From Fonsecaea monophora (lineage: Eukaryota > Ascomycota > Eurotiomycetes > Chaetothyriales > Herpotrichiellaceae): a stretch of DNA of 64,000 bases. The notes under the pieces are model-generated. The model worked only from the letters and a program-made list of their open reading frames with translations, made no database searches and was not told the DNA's origin. Made by a program: the position numbers and the translations under genes. Below are positions 22,798 through 35,200 of the stretch, one piece after another; the stretch's first letter is position 1; every line of letters begins with the position of its first letter. The DNA lies in NCBI RefSeq assembly GCF_001642475.1, contig NW_019173936.1:186001-250000 (forward strand). The letters run 5' to 3'.

Positions 22798-23897
22798 GGT
22801 GGTGACAAGGAAAAGGTGCAAGATGAAGATACTGCTGTAGAGCGATCCGGCTCAGAGGATGGTTAACAGCGTGAAACAATAAAGCGATTGGGATGATAAA
22901 ATGCTGGACGAAGAGGAACAGAACGAGAGACGGTGTGGATTATGGGGGAAGAAGGAAAAAGACGCGCAGGAAAAGAGATGCCACGCAAGCTGATGCGAAA
23001 GAGCAAGTGCAGCTGGTGAAGCCCAGGGAAGGTGCGGTGCTCAAGAGACTCACTGGAGCAGCATTGTGATAGACAGTTGTACCTGCTTATCAGCTTGGTA
23101 TCCAAGTTATGGAAGGCGACAGGATAGCTTCTTGAGGCACAGCTGCACAGAGAACGAGTTGCTGGAAGGAGTGATGGGAGTCGCACTGTCGAGTGGTCAA
23201 AGAATGGATTGTTAGAGGATGAAGGTAGATATGCAATGCAGAGAACGAGATGTTTGTGTTGGTACGGACAGTTCAGGTTGTATAATGAGCATCTCGCCAT
23301 CTTCATTTGTTTGTCCTCGACGTCTTGTCCTACACAGATACCCGAGTCTTGATCCTGTACTTCCCGCCAACTCTTCTTTTTTTGTTTGCTTGCTCTTCGT
23401 ATTCCAACCATGGCCCAATACAAATACCCATGAAGACTCTGAAACTCTTCAGTAGATTAAGTCATTGAGACCTAAAGTTTGTAGAACGCTTGGCTGCACG
23501 GTCTTCCCAAGTATCGTCGTACCGATACACCGACGTGATCGATGGTGACAACATCCTAAGGTCCTCTTCATGGCTTCCCGTGGGTGAGCAGGATCTATAA
23601 AGTGAAGACCAGAAGATTCCACGAGGATGTAAAATGCGTAGTCCACATAGGGTCATCTTAAGTGATGTAGGAACAATACAACATAGAACAAAGAACATGT
23701 GGGCGAGGTTTGTTGAATGAAGCGGATCTCGAGGCGGGTGGAGCAAGAAACTTTCACTCCAAGATAAGATTAGATTTGCCTACATCTCGTTGGAGAAAAA
23801 ATTCACCTGCGCTGATCAAAACCATGAGATTTTGACCCGACACCGACCCAGTCTGCCAGTCCAGAACAACCAGCTTTCTTGGACACTAACGAGCATA
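22798..23897. other. Divergent intergenic region, may hide a 5' exon of the protease
   Basis: Between the aspartic protease (-) and UTP15 (+). In the frame of the protease, bases about 22798-22856 encode a hydrophobic stretch with no ATG before a TGA stop. Otherwise no gene. Confidence 0.45.
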
Positions 23898-25499
23898 ATG
23901 GCTGCCGATGTCCAGCCAATTGCTCAGGTCAAGTTGCCTGCTCGGCCTTCTTCTCTGACGCCGGAGCAGACGTACTGGCGATCATTCAAATCTCCTCTGA
24001 ACATTTCCTCGCCGACAAAGCATGCAATTACACATATTTCGCAGCCACAGCCCGTTAGTGTTGGCCAAACTCCTTCCGATTTCTTTGTTGTCACGACTGG
24101 TGCGCGGGTGCAACTTTACTCTGTCAAGTCCCGAAAACTTCTGAAGACGATTACACGGTTCGACGATATTGCCTACAGCGGTGAAGCCCGATACGATGGA
24201 CGAGTCCTTGCGGCAGGCGATGAGACTGGTGCGATCCAGGTGTTTGATGTCAATTCAAGAGCTATTTTGAAGACCTGGAAAGAACAGAAACAACCAGTGC
24301 GCACGGTTCGATGGAGTCCTAAGGAGACCACGGCGTTGATGAGCTGCGGAGATGACAGAACGGTCCGACTGTGGGATCTTCCAAGCGAGAGTAGCGTCGA
24401 GACCTTTCGCGGCCACCAGGACTACGTGCGGACGGGCGGCTTTCTACCAGGACAGTCAAGCCATTTGTTTGTGTCGGGCAGTTATGATCAGACGATCAGG
24501 CTCTGGGATCCTCGCACGCCAAATGCGGCGGTTATGACATTCAAACATGTCGCCGCGGTGGAAGATGTCTTATGCATGCCATCTGGGACCACCATCCTGG
24601 CATCAGCCGAGAACCAGATTGCAGTGCTGGATATCGTGGCAGGACGACCGTTGCAGATGATCAAAAACCACCAAAAAACAGTCACATCGTTGTGCCTGGC
24701 ATCCAATGGATCAAGAGTAGTTAGTGGAGGCCTAGACGGACATCTGAAAGTCTTTGAAACGACGGGGTGGAACGTCGTTGCTGGTTCCAAGTACCCCGCC
24801 GGCATCCTTTCAACATCGGTCGTTACGGCTGGAAACTCTCGAGAAGACACGCACGTTGTGGTGGGGATGTCCACTGGTCAGCTCAGCATCAGAACAAGAC
24901 TCTCTGGGGAGCAAAAAGTAAAAGAGCGGGAAAGACAAAAACAAATGGAAGCACTGATTGCTGGGACGATCGAAGAGTACGACAAGAAGCAGGCCAAAAA
25001 ACGCCCAAGGGGACTCGAAAAGCGGCTCAGAGGGCGCGACTATGCGGGCGAAGATGCTGACATCATCGTCGAAGGAAATGTGCGACCGAAACAGAAGAAG
25101 CTGACTCTGTGGGAAAAGGAACTGCACAAAGGCAGATACCGGGAGGCGCTAGACATTGCTCTGCAAGGTGCTGACAGGCTCACAATTGTCACCTTATTGA
25201 ACACTCTCCGCTATCGATCTGCACTGCGTGCTGCTCTCGAAGACCGCACGGAATCAGATCTCCAGCCCATCTTGCACTGGATATGGAGGAACATTTCCAG
25301 CACGGCATTTGTTTCCCTGTGCGTGGAAGTTGCGATGAACATCATGGACCTATACTCAAAGCACCTCTCCGAATCCGAGGCTCTCGCAAAGCACCTCAAA
25401 AAGCTGCGGGACCGTGTCCACGAAGAGACCGATCGAGCAGAGCAAGCTGGGATAACCAGGGGAATGTTGGAGCTAATGGCTGCGCAGCAATTCGGCTAA
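23898..25499 (+). CDS. UTP15: U3 snoRNP / t-UTP WD-repeat protein Utp15
   Basis: Nucleolar component of the small-subunit processome (t-UTP subcomplex) needed for 18S rRNA maturation and efficient rDNA transcription. Intronless. Start at 23898 (MAADVQP); upstream in-frame codons lack an ATG. 533 aa, matching the family. The N-terminus has PEQTYWRSFKSP, a Utp15 signature. Five to six WD40 repeats follow (VRLWDLPSE, IRLWDPRTP, LDGHLKVFETT). After a basic linker comes the C-terminal UTP15 domain, from LTLWEKELHKGRYREALDIAL to the final helical segment. Confident assignment by overall architecture and conserved blocks. Confidence 0.95.
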   Translation: MAADVQPIAQVKLPARPSSLTPEQTYWRSFKSPLNISSPTKHAITHISQPQPVSVGQTPSDFFVVTTGARVQLYSVKSRKLLKTITRFDDIAYSGEARYDGRVLAAGDETGAIQVFDVNSRAILKTWKEQKQPVRTVRWSPKETTALMSCGDDRTVRLWDLPSESSVETFRGHQDYVRTGGFLPGQSSHLFVSGSYDQTIRLWDPRTPNAAVMTFKHVAAVEDVLCMPSGTTILASAENQIAVLDIVAGRPLQMIKNHQKTVTSLCLASNGSRVVSGGLDGHLKVFETTGWNVVAGSKYPAGILSTSVVTAGNSREDTHVVVGMSTGQLSIRTRLSGEQKVKERERQKQMEALIAGTIEEYDKKQAKKRPRGLEKRLRGRDYAGEDADIIVEGNVRPKQKKLTLWEKELHKGRYREALDIALQGADRLTIVTLLNTLRYRSALRAALEDRTESDLQPILHWIWRNISSTAFVSLCVEVAMNIMDLYSKHLSESEALAKHLKKLRDRVHEETDRAEQAGITRGMLELMAAQQFG

Positions 25500-25762
25500 G
25501 TGGACATATTTCAGCCTTTCGTTGTACTTGCAAAAACCACCCAAAGTGGACATTGTGGAATCTCGGCTATATTGCGCCACAGAACCTGAAGAGCCCCGGA
25601 ACGGTCACTGTCGGTCTAAAGTTTCCCCGGAAGTTGCCGTGATTCTCTTACATTATCTCATATGCGGGGCATCTGAGGTCAAGGGTTTTCTTGCGATAAA
25701 ATCCTTCAACTTCTGTCATTCCTCTACCAGTTGGCGACAAGAGAAACTTTCGAACTGGAAAC

Positions 25763-27011
25763 ATGGCTCCTCAGACGATCCGATGGGGCATTTTGGGCAA
25801 GTGATGCCGTGTTCCGCGCCGAAGTGCAACTGGCTAACAATGGCTCAGCTACCGGAGGTATTGCCATTACATTCACGAAAGACCTTCTGGTTGATCCCGC
25901 AACTCGTGGCGTGCACGATGTCAGACATACTGTGGTTGCTGCGGCTAGTAGCTCCAGCGCATCCCGCGCACAGGAATTCTTGAACGAGGTCAAGGCTCCG
26001 TCGACCGCCAAAGCGTATGGATCGTACGCGGAGCTGGTGCAGAATCCGGACATCGACATTGTGTATATAGCTACGCCTCATTCCCACCACTACCAGAACG
26101 CATTACTATGCCTTGAGGCTGGCAAGAACGTCTTATGCGAGAAAGCCTTCACTGTCAACGCCTCCCAAGCGAAGAAGCTCGTCCAGACGGCAAGAGAGAA
26201 GAACCTGTTCCTGATGGAGGCAGTGTGGACACGCTATTTCCCCCTCTCTGTCTACGTACGTGAGGCAATCAGCTCTGGGAGATTGGGTCACGTAGTCAGA
26301 GTATTTGCCGACAATTCTCGCGCTTCCGAGCCGGAGAAGGTCTGGGCCGACGGCAAACACAGGATGGTCAATCCAGATTTGGCGGGTGGCGCTCTTCTAG
26401 ACCTGGGAATCTACAGCCTCACGTGGGTCTTTCAGACTTTGTACACCACGCAAGCACCCGCGAACCGCCAACCACCAAAGGTTGTTTCTAGTATGGTTAA
26501 GTATCCACCAACAGGCGTTGACGAGACGACCACCATAATACTTACGTTCCCTCGCGACCCCGAACAAGGTGGCGACATGCACGCGGTGGCAACCACGGGT
26601 ATGCGCACATCAAGTGACATTGATGGAAAGGGCACCTCTGGCCCTGCGGTCCGGATTCAAGGCACAAAGGGCGAAATACAAGTATGGCCACCAGCATACC
26701 GGCCAACGAAGACCAGGCTGATCCTCACCGACGGTACCACGGAGGACAAGGAATGGACGCAACCTGGTCCAGGTAAAGGAAGTGGGTGGTTCAACGGTTT
26801 TGGAGATGCGATGAATGCAGAGGGCGAGGGCCACGGAATGTTTTGGGAGGCCGATGAAGCCGGGAGAGCCATTGTGGAGGGACGTAAAGAGGGTAGGTAT
26901 GAAAGCTTGGATGAAAGTGTGTTGATCATGGAGGTGATGGATGAGGTCCGACGGCAACATGGCTTCAGCTATCCCGAGAAGATTGAGACGACCGAAAGAG
27001 TCGAACTATGA
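25763..27011 (+). CDS. Gfo/Idh/MocA oxidoreductase, dimeric dihydrodiol dehydrogenase-like
   Basis: NADP-dependent sugar or dihydrodiol dehydrogenase (family of trans-1,2-dihydrobenzene-1,2-diol dehydrogenase and fungal D-xylose dehydrogenase). Exons 25763-25796 and 25849-27011; 398 aa. Translated start MAPQTIRWGILATGGIA: the Rossmann G-x-x-G-G-I-A is assembled across the intron. Family marks: IVYIATPHSHHY, the catalytic E-K in VLCEKAFTVN, MEAVWTRYFPL and GGALLDLGIY. The 52-bp intron 25797-25848 starts with GC (GCAAGT) rather than GT and ends CAG, with a GGCTAACAA branch-like site. No GT donor gives an open frame with the conserved motif. The physiological substrate is not evident from the neighbours. 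Confidence 0.93.
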
Positions 27012-27688
27012 GCAGGAGCCGTGAAATATCATCTCCATTGATCCAGACGGCCCAAACAGATCAGCAAAATGACAGGTTAACTAACCGTAAATGGAATGGC
27101 GCACATTGGATCCAGGGCTTGGCGACTCCAAGATCGACGTCACCTCCAAAACAATTGAAAATCCATCTGATTGGCTGCTGATGCAGCTTGCTGTGGTACG
27201 ACAGAATTGACAGCATACCATCAACCATCAATTGATCAGGGTGTAGCATCTGGAAGGGGAACTCAATCTCTCTATTCTTCATGTAGATAGGACATTGAGT
27301 GTCTTGATCATCATTAGGAAGCAATCTGTCGCCTAATGCCCTCACATCTGCCGCCTCGGAAACTTCCCAGCCTTCTGCATAATTGCACGCGTAAATTCTG
27401 TGGCTGGCGCCTGGTTTACATACGTTCGAGTCTCAATGCTCCCTTTGTCCACACAAACTCAATCCTGTCCTTCGTTCAGAAACTGTCACTCGGCAAATCT
27501 CCTTTGGGAAGCATTCGATAGCTCCCTCGCAATCTCTAACGTCTTTCTCTACCCGGCAACTGACACCATGTGGCCTTGAAGAACCAGAACCACTATTTCT
27601 GCCTCGAATGCCGCAGCCTTCACAACAACCTCAAGAACCCAGTGTCAACACCGCAGGACGGTAGTTAGTCTCCTCTACCTTTACCAAC
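27012..27688. other. Intergenic region
   Basis: 3' flank of the dehydrogenase and promoter of the C2-domain gene. No supported gene. Confidence 0.5.
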
Positions 27689-30460
27689 ATGGCCTCCAAA
27701 ACGAGAGCCCTCAACGCCGCTCATGCTGCCGGAATATTTGCAGACATGACCCTCGATGGCCCCGAGATTGGCACCCTCGTCGCCGTGGTGGACAGGGCAA
27801 AAAACCTGCCGAATCGAAAGACCATGGGCAAACAAGACCCTTACTGTGCTATGAGGCTCGGGAAAGAAGCCAAAAAGACGGAAACTGATAAAAGAGGGGG
27901 ACAAACACCCAGATGGTGAGGAGATTCTGAAAAACGCACGGGCATCTCGCTGACGGATACCAGGGACCAAGAACTCCGATTTACTGTCCATGACTCCCCT
28001 GACTATTACAAATTGAAATGTTCTGTCTTCAACGACGACAAAAAGACCGATCTCATTGGCGAAGCTTGGATAGATCTCACACAGGTCATCATCCCCGGCG
28101 GTGGACAAAGTGACCAGTGGCGTCAATTGAACTTCAAGGGGAAATATGCAGGTGACATCCGGATTGAGCTGACATATTATGATACAAGACCAAAGCCGGA
28201 ATCTCTAGGAGAGAAGCAGAAACAAAGAGATAAATCTCATACCATAGCCAGTGACGCTTCAAGCATACCTTCTGGCTCTCGCCAACTCGGTCCCCGTGAG
28301 ATCAAGAGGAGACCTCTTCCACTTGGTCCTGGTGGGCATTCAGGTGTTTCCACCGCTGGAAGTGTCGAGCGATGGTCTCGGGAAGAGTCACCAGATGCAT
28401 TTCCGGGCCATGGGTATACGAATAGCAACCCTCCGCCGCGTCCACCAAAACAACGATTTGTTCCCGAGACTCCAGACGATGTTGGATATTCTCTCAACCC
28501 TCGATTCGGCCCTGACCCTGACGAACTGCTTCAGGGCTCCGGCTCACCTTACCAGCAGAGTCAATCCTCTGATAAGTACTACAACAGTCACAACGATCCT
28601 ATGGCGGGGTACGGGGAGCAAGACCCCTATGCGGTGGACTCCTACCAGCAACCAGGACTTTTGTCGCAAACCCAATTATCACAGGCTGTGCCAGGGCCAC
28701 CCCCACCACCAGACCATCATTCCTCGTCGGCACCACACTCGCCATACGATATGCTGGATCAAGCCCCGTATCATTCCTCTCCGCCCCGAATGACGCCCCA
28801 GGGTACGCCACCAGGAATGCAGAGCCAGCAGTGGAACGGCAGGGGCAGCGCGTCTCCCACCAAATATGCCACTTACCGGGACAGTCCACTCCGCCAATCC
28901 ATCAATCCAAATGATATGCCTGGAGTCGCTCCGATGTACTCCGATCCACGGTTCGATGAAGATGGATCACCACCGCCACCTCCTGCTCACCGAGGTACGA
29001 TGACGAGGGTGCCGGCATCGTCGTTGAGTTACGGAGACTCGTATGGAGAACCTTCACCCCACACACCTGTCAAGATGAAAAGCCTCGAAGGCAGAAGCCC
29101 TCTCCAGAGGCTCGAGCGTGACTATGATCCATTCCAAGCGGGCCCTTCGCAAGAAATACAACATCATATTCCCTCGCCGCAATCCTATGAGCCAAGTCCG
29201 CCGCCGGCAATGGACCTCGATCGATATCCCTTGTTCCCATCTGACAAGCGAAAATCCTACAACGGTGATATAAATCAACTTCAACCAATCTCTAGCGAAA
29301 GTGGCATGCCAGCTCCTGAACAGAGTCGCGATCCCAATTTCGACAAACAACGCGAAGGGGAAAATTTCCAAGAGCATTTCCGGCGATCAGTAGGTAACGA
29401 ACCTCTGCGGCGGGCACAAACATTCGACAACTTTGAATTGCAGGATGATAGACACGTCCGAAGATCCGCTCCGGTGGTCGTTCGCCCCCGGCCAATCACC
29501 CCTAATTCTAACCACAGCATCCCCCGGAAGTCCATTACCCCAACGTTCCCAAACAGCGATGATCGCAACCAGATATCCAGTGTTCCATTTGGGCCTGGAT
29601 CGTACGATGTGTTGAATCCCGCCACTGGTTCAACATCAGTCGACGTTGCATTCAATGCCCCAGAAGATTCGGTAGAGATGGCTCGACAGAAAGCCGCCGA
29701 CAAACTTAGGGATCAAGGCCCAATTATCGGGAATGATGGCCGAGTGATTGATCCCTCGGACCATCTCCCTTCTGATACATGGGCGCCCGAACCTGAAAGA
29801 AAACAGCGAAAACCAGAGCATGTCATCAGGATTCGCACAAGAGAGGAAGTCCGGGCGCACAATCGTACAGGATCATCGCCCGCCTCAGCTCGGCCACACT
29901 CGATTGCGGCGTCGCCTTATCAAGGCTCTCCAAACGCTCCGATGTCTTCATCGTATCAGACATCGACCCCTCCATCCACGGCTCCCGCTTCCCCTCAAGT
30001 CGAAACTCCCAGTGGCCGAAACAGGCTGCGGAAACAGATGCCAAACCGACCTCTCCCGACTCAACCATACCCGAACCCTCAGGCAGGCCCTGTTGCTCAA
30101 AATGGCGCCTCAAGTGAGCGGGCTAGTCCCTCGAACCAGCGGTATACGATTCACTCTTCTCCTGGAAGCGGTTCACTTCAGCGATCTCCAGCACCGGAAT
30201 ACCAGGCTCCGTCTGCGAGCAGTTACAGCCCCCATGGTGGATACGGACCACCACCGGGACCTCAATATCAACTAGAATATTCTCCTTTGCCCGCAAATCC
30301 GCCCATGGGAGGGTCACTGCCGGAGAGTGGCGGGTACGGCGGTGGCCCGTCATATGATGGAGAGAGTTCGCTGGCGCTTGAATTGAGCAGGATTGACATC
30401 GGGCCGTCGAGGATGCCCCGGACGGCATTACGACCCCAGAAAGCATACGGCGCGTATTAG
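27689..30460 (+). CDS. C2-domain protein, Fic1/Inn1-like (cytokinesis)
   Basis: Resembles the ingression proteins Inn1 (budding yeast) and Fic1 (fission yeast). These place a C2 domain at the division site and bind F-BAR/SH3 proteins such as Hof1/Cdc15 and Cyk3 through proline-rich tails. Exons 27689-27915 and 27964-30460; intron 27916-27963 (48 bp); 907 aa. The C2 domain covers residues ~20-150: IGTLVAVVDRAKNLPNRK, GKQDPYCAMRLG, LRFTVHDS, LIGEAWIDLTQV and IRIELTYYD. The long remainder is disordered and full of Pro/Ser/Tyr with many PxxP motifs (PPPRPPKQR, PPPPPPDHH, RPLPTQPYP), fitting SH3 ligands. It is longer than the yeast proteins, as is usual in moulds. Orthology by architecture only. 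Confidence 0.85.
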
Positions 30461-31388
30461 CCAGCAGACATAGATGGATGACAGATAAAGACGACATGGA
30501 AAATGGGCATTTTGCAGGCGTTGGGAGGTGGACTGTGTTTCGATTTTGGTCTCTTGAGTTCCCTTGGGATACTGGGATATAATGCGCCAGCGAGGCCAAG
30601 GAGGTGGTAATCAGGCCCGATGCGCACAAAAAATAAGGCGGTGGGATTAAGCACTAGGTACCAGGTAGGTAGGTGTAGGTGTAGGTGTAGGTATATACAT
30701 TCGAGGGAAAACAAATGTACATTTGTCCAATGCATCATTCACTCATTCATTCATGCCACAGCATTCTGGAATTACAAAAGTAAAACGGGACGAGTTACCT
30801 TTCATTGATTCCCCCATACGACGTTCATAGAGCAGTACTCGGGATATACCTCGTACACGCACGTCTACCTCCGTATCCACTAGCGTTTCACTTGCATGGC
30901 CATCACCAGGAGTGCATGTAAACCATTCCTTCTAGCCTTCCTTCTACATAGTCCTGCGGCCTCTCATCATCAACTCTCATTTTTTCCCCACAGCCACACA
31001 TACCTAATAGAGAAACAGTGCGTCATGAAAAAATGAGCAATGAACCTAGAAAGGGGAAAGAAAAAACTCTAAAACGACTTCGCTTTGTCCAGACCGAGTA
31101 TATACATGGATCATCATCGGTGAGTATTTTCTCAAGTGTCTTGTTCGATGTGGTCTGTTCGATTCTTATATCAAAGGTAAGCAAAGTAGTCATGAGATAT
31201 ATTCCTTCCGAAGCATTTCCATACACGGTTTTGTTTCCAATCAAGTGTCTGTTTCTCAATAGCTAAGCAGGAGGTCCATTTCTTTTTCTTCCCTACGACT
31301 TCCTCAAATCACTCAATATCTCCCTCTCTGCCTCCAGCTCACTCAAAACGGGCCCGGCCAACTAGGCGAACCTGCCACCTGAGGCACG
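30461..31388. other. Convergent intergenic region
   Basis: No supported gene. A GGTAGGTGTA-type tandem repeat at 30663-30693 and GTAC-rich words near 30835-30875 are present. Confidence 0.5.
30663..30693. repeat. (GTAGGT)n short tandem repeat
   Basis: Two GGTA and about four GTAGGT units in tandem, in the 3' flank of the C2-domain gene. Confidence 0.85.
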
Positions 31389-32021
31389 TCAAGGCATTTC
31401 AACGAGGAAGGCTTTCAAGCAAGCTGCCGCCGAGGCGGCCGCATATTTCTCAAACCTGTCGTTCCGGTGGCCATCGGCATAATCGCAGGCCCCTTTGATC
31501 ACGACCTTGGGTACTTGTTGCCGGAATCCGATGTCGTGGGTGTTGAAGGCGCTGACCTTGAATTTGTCGGCAATCTCATCGCGTTGGCGCGCTGATGATA
31601 GCCTGTGATTCCCAAATGCTATTACACCCGGATGAACACGCGGAATGCGGTCGGCACCCGCGCCATCGCCCTCATCGCCGTCACCACTCTCCCCTGGTAG
31701 CATGATCAGTTCCTGAAGCGCTGTGTTTTCGCAGCCCACATCCTCACACGACTCGTTTCTCGCGTCATCGCATATCCTGCTCTCGCCAGCGCCGCAGATG
31801 AGGCAGGAGCGAGGTGAACGATGTTTGTGCCGGTACAAAGGCGTATACAGCCTGTCAAACTGACTGCCAGGGTGTGTGTATTCCATGTCCACAGTGTAAA
31901 TTCCGCAGATAACCATCCATTTTAGCCTCCGGAAGCTGTCGATTGTAAATTCGCTCAAGATTTGAAATGGCCGCTCGAATATCCATGGTCGCTCGCTGGT
32001 ACCCCTCGTCAATTCCATCAT
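31389..32021 (-). pseudogene. Truncated PNP_UDP (nucleoside-phosphorylase-like) C-terminal half
   Basis: Open frame of 210 aa whose second half matches the end of fungal PNP_UDP domains: a VHPGVIAFGN block, RDEIADKF, and the hallmark VVIKGACDYADGH followed by YAAASAAACLKAFL. The N-terminal half of the fold (the phosphate- and ribose-binding loops) is absent. Only ~240 bp separates it from the stop codon of the larger PNP_UDP gene upstream on the same strand. It is not a simple copy of that gene, since sequence identity is confined to the last ~40 residues. It is most likely a degenerate remnant of an older paralogue. A short expressed protein cannot be excluded, because the ATG at 32021 and the frame are intact. 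Confidence 0.55.
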
Positions 32022-32263
32022 TCAGGTCAATGACACATTCAAGACTATTCCAGCTGAAGTCAATTTCCACCATTCGCCAACAGATCAAAACGTCGCCGAG
32101 TGATATCTAGCACCCCTTGGTAGAAGCGCCGCAGACTCCTACAAGGAACGCGACTTCGACAGCTGGAAAGCTTCTCAAAAGCAATGACGGTTGACCAGGG
32201 GTTTCGGGGTTTCCCAGCAGCTGCAGGACAACTTTGTGCTCGCTAATGGTGCCGGTTGCGTAT

Positions 32264-35200
32264 TTACCCTTGTATCCAAGGGGATATTGGTTTTGGTGGT
32301 TTTGGAGGTTTCATCGTGCCCCTCCACCCCTTTGGGAGCATGTCGGGCTTGATATCAACCAGTTGGAGTAAAAGTGCCTTGGCGAATGCACCAGCAGCTG
32401 TGGAAGCATAATTCTTCCAAATCGATTGTTTGTGAGAGTCAGCATAATCGCCAATCCCACGAATAACCAGAAGAGGCTGGGCGGCGAGGGTCGTGTAGAG
32501 GTCCTGCGCATTTGCATCTATGGCAAACAATACGGGCTCTGACTCGAAAAATGGTTGTCCACGAGGGTCTACAACGGGGCGTTTCGTGAACGCAATATCG
32601 CCATAGTGAATACCTGGGGGAGTGCGACCAGGGAGCCTGTCTCGCGAGATCAACTGTTGGCTCGGGTCGCAAAAGTTGCAACTCGGATGATTTCCTACAT
32701 GCTGGTACTCTCTACGGAAAGCAAGGTCTCGCTCGTGTCCAGGATAGATGGCAAACGCTCTCAAGGCGGGTTCCGCATGTTCAAAGCTTGACATGACGCT
32801 CTTGACGTCGATATCCCCAAGAGATTTTGTGCCCGAGGCAACGTGGATCCGACGTGAACCCGTCCTCAGGACTAGCTCGCCAAGTCTTAGTGATGTCAAG
32901 TCCGGGCTCCTTGTATCGACGACCACGTCTCCAAGGAAAACGTGGCGTAACGGATTAGCGCTGCAAACTCCAACGGACAAGAAGAGCTCGATCTTGGGAA
33001 AGCCCCAGCACAGATCCACAATCAAAGGACCCCGGGCAGTCTGAGGATCATGACAGGCAACCACGACCTTCCAGCGACCAATTGTGCCCAGCACGTAGTT
33101 GGCTGGATCGGATTGATGTCTGGGGAAGTTGTGGTGCTTTGTGTCTAACAAGGCGGTGGCAACGCGAAAATCGAGCGAGTGAGAGCATATCCAAGCTATC
33201 GTATAGTCTCTCCGACGAGGACCTTGTTCCTTTGCTGGGAAAATCTCCCAGTGTTTCCGCCCGTCAGTACCCGTCGTTGTGCGATCTTCCATCTCCCGAA
33301 TATAGCTCGACCGACGCTTGGGCATTTGGTTCTCGACTAGATTTTGAGATGCGATATAGATTGATAAGCCTGCATCGCTAACCAAAGCATCCGGTGGTGT
33401 TCGGGGGGGTGGTAGAGGGGAGCTTCCATGATTGGAGACTGAAAAGGCGGGATTACTGTCGCTGTTAATGAACTCCCATTCCGAAGAGAGCATGATGCCG
33501 TCGTGGTATGTTGGATCGTCGGCATGGTGTTCAACCTCAACGTCCACCGGACCTTCATGATCTTTGGGATCTATCTTGTCGTCTAAGTGCTCCAGTCCCT
33601 GGCCCATTGACACTGATGAGGATTGGGCTGATCCAAGCTCTTCTGACCATGGCAGCGCCATCAAGGCAATGAATTGGAGATGGGCCATGATATGGCGTAG
33701 AAGCCGTGCCTCTTCTGAGTGTCGGTGTCTGTGTGTATCATTGTCGTCGTCTTCCTCCTCCTCTTTCCCCTCCAACCCCTCATCCATGGCGGCACTCTTC
33801 CGCATTCTAACCGCTTTCAATCGCAATGTCAAAGCGTCTTCTAATTTTTTACGCTTTGCAGGTGATTGCGGCAGCGACAGCAAACTCCCTAGTTGCTTTC
33901 TCTTGTACAAAATCGACTTTTTTTCTGGTCCCGGGCAGATGGGACATTCACGGAAGATCGGGTCGAGCGGCGTCCGGCACATGCTACGGACAAGGAGGTC
34001 TCCGAGTTCGTTTTCGACAAAGGTCTTTGCGTGAGACTGCGTCAAGTGGTTTCTGTAGCTTTCTGGCGTTCTGAAGTAGACACACTCATGGTCATGTTTC
34101 GGCGCCAAACAGGCATATTGGATCTCACCGTGGGTGTTGCGCATGTGAAGGAGCCAATCGGCACTCCTCGAATAGAGCTTGAGAGGGGTGGCGCATTCTT
34201 CGAACAGACAAACATACGGCTGAATGTCATTCTTTACATGTTGCCTGTGGAACATCGTCAGCGTTGTGTCTGGGAAGTGGACCCTGTCTCAGGCAGTGAG
34301 CTGACCTCCACTTCTTTGAGTCGCTACTATATTCTGTTGGTAGTGGACGGCGACAGTATGGGCAGGGAAAGGACGCCAAGGCAGGGTTGATGGAAGGGGC
34401 CTTTGGTGGTGATGGCCAAGTGGCCTGTCCATCCTTGAATGTCCTCCCGCTGGAGATTGTAGCTGTTCCACTCTCGGATCTTTCGAATGAGGCACCGGTG
34501 TAGTCTGTCGCCAGCGTACTCGGCATAGACTTGGATGGTGCTTGGGATGGCGCATCAGCTCGTGAATGGGACGCATCTTTGTGAGAAGGGGCGACTGGAG
34601 GCTGGTTGTCAGCTGTTTCATCTTCGATTGCAATACTTGCCGAATGTTGGTCAGTGGAGGGGCGTGTCTTGTCTTTGGCAAGTTTGAAGGCATGTTCTCG
34701 CGCATATTCGAACTGGTTGCGTCGCTTCACGTTGGCCAACAACAGACGCGTTCGTATGAATTCCGGCACTTCAGGATACTCGCGTTGGAATCGTTCGCTG
34801 ATATACCACTCCATATGCTTTCTGAAGTCCTCTGAGCCTGGGTAGACGAATCTGCTCGCTCGCTCACGCCAGTCGAATCTACGAGAGCTGCGAATGGCCA
34901 GGAGCAGCTGGTGGAGGCGGAACAACACATTCTCAACTTCTTGATCAGGTCGCGACTGAGACGTCGTGGTTGAGTTGTCGCCATCGTCTCGATCGCTGAC
35001 CTGAGGCGAGGAAACCTCTTCCATCTCTACCTCATCTTCATCATCTGACCCCGACGACGACAGCGCTTCCGCAAGAGCCTGGCGATTTGACTGCGACTGC
35101 TCCTCTGATACGCTTTGTATGAATGCCGGATCCTGGCACGCTTCGATTGCTGGCTCCCGAGCACTATTAGCATCTCCACCGATTGTTTATCCCGGGGTGC

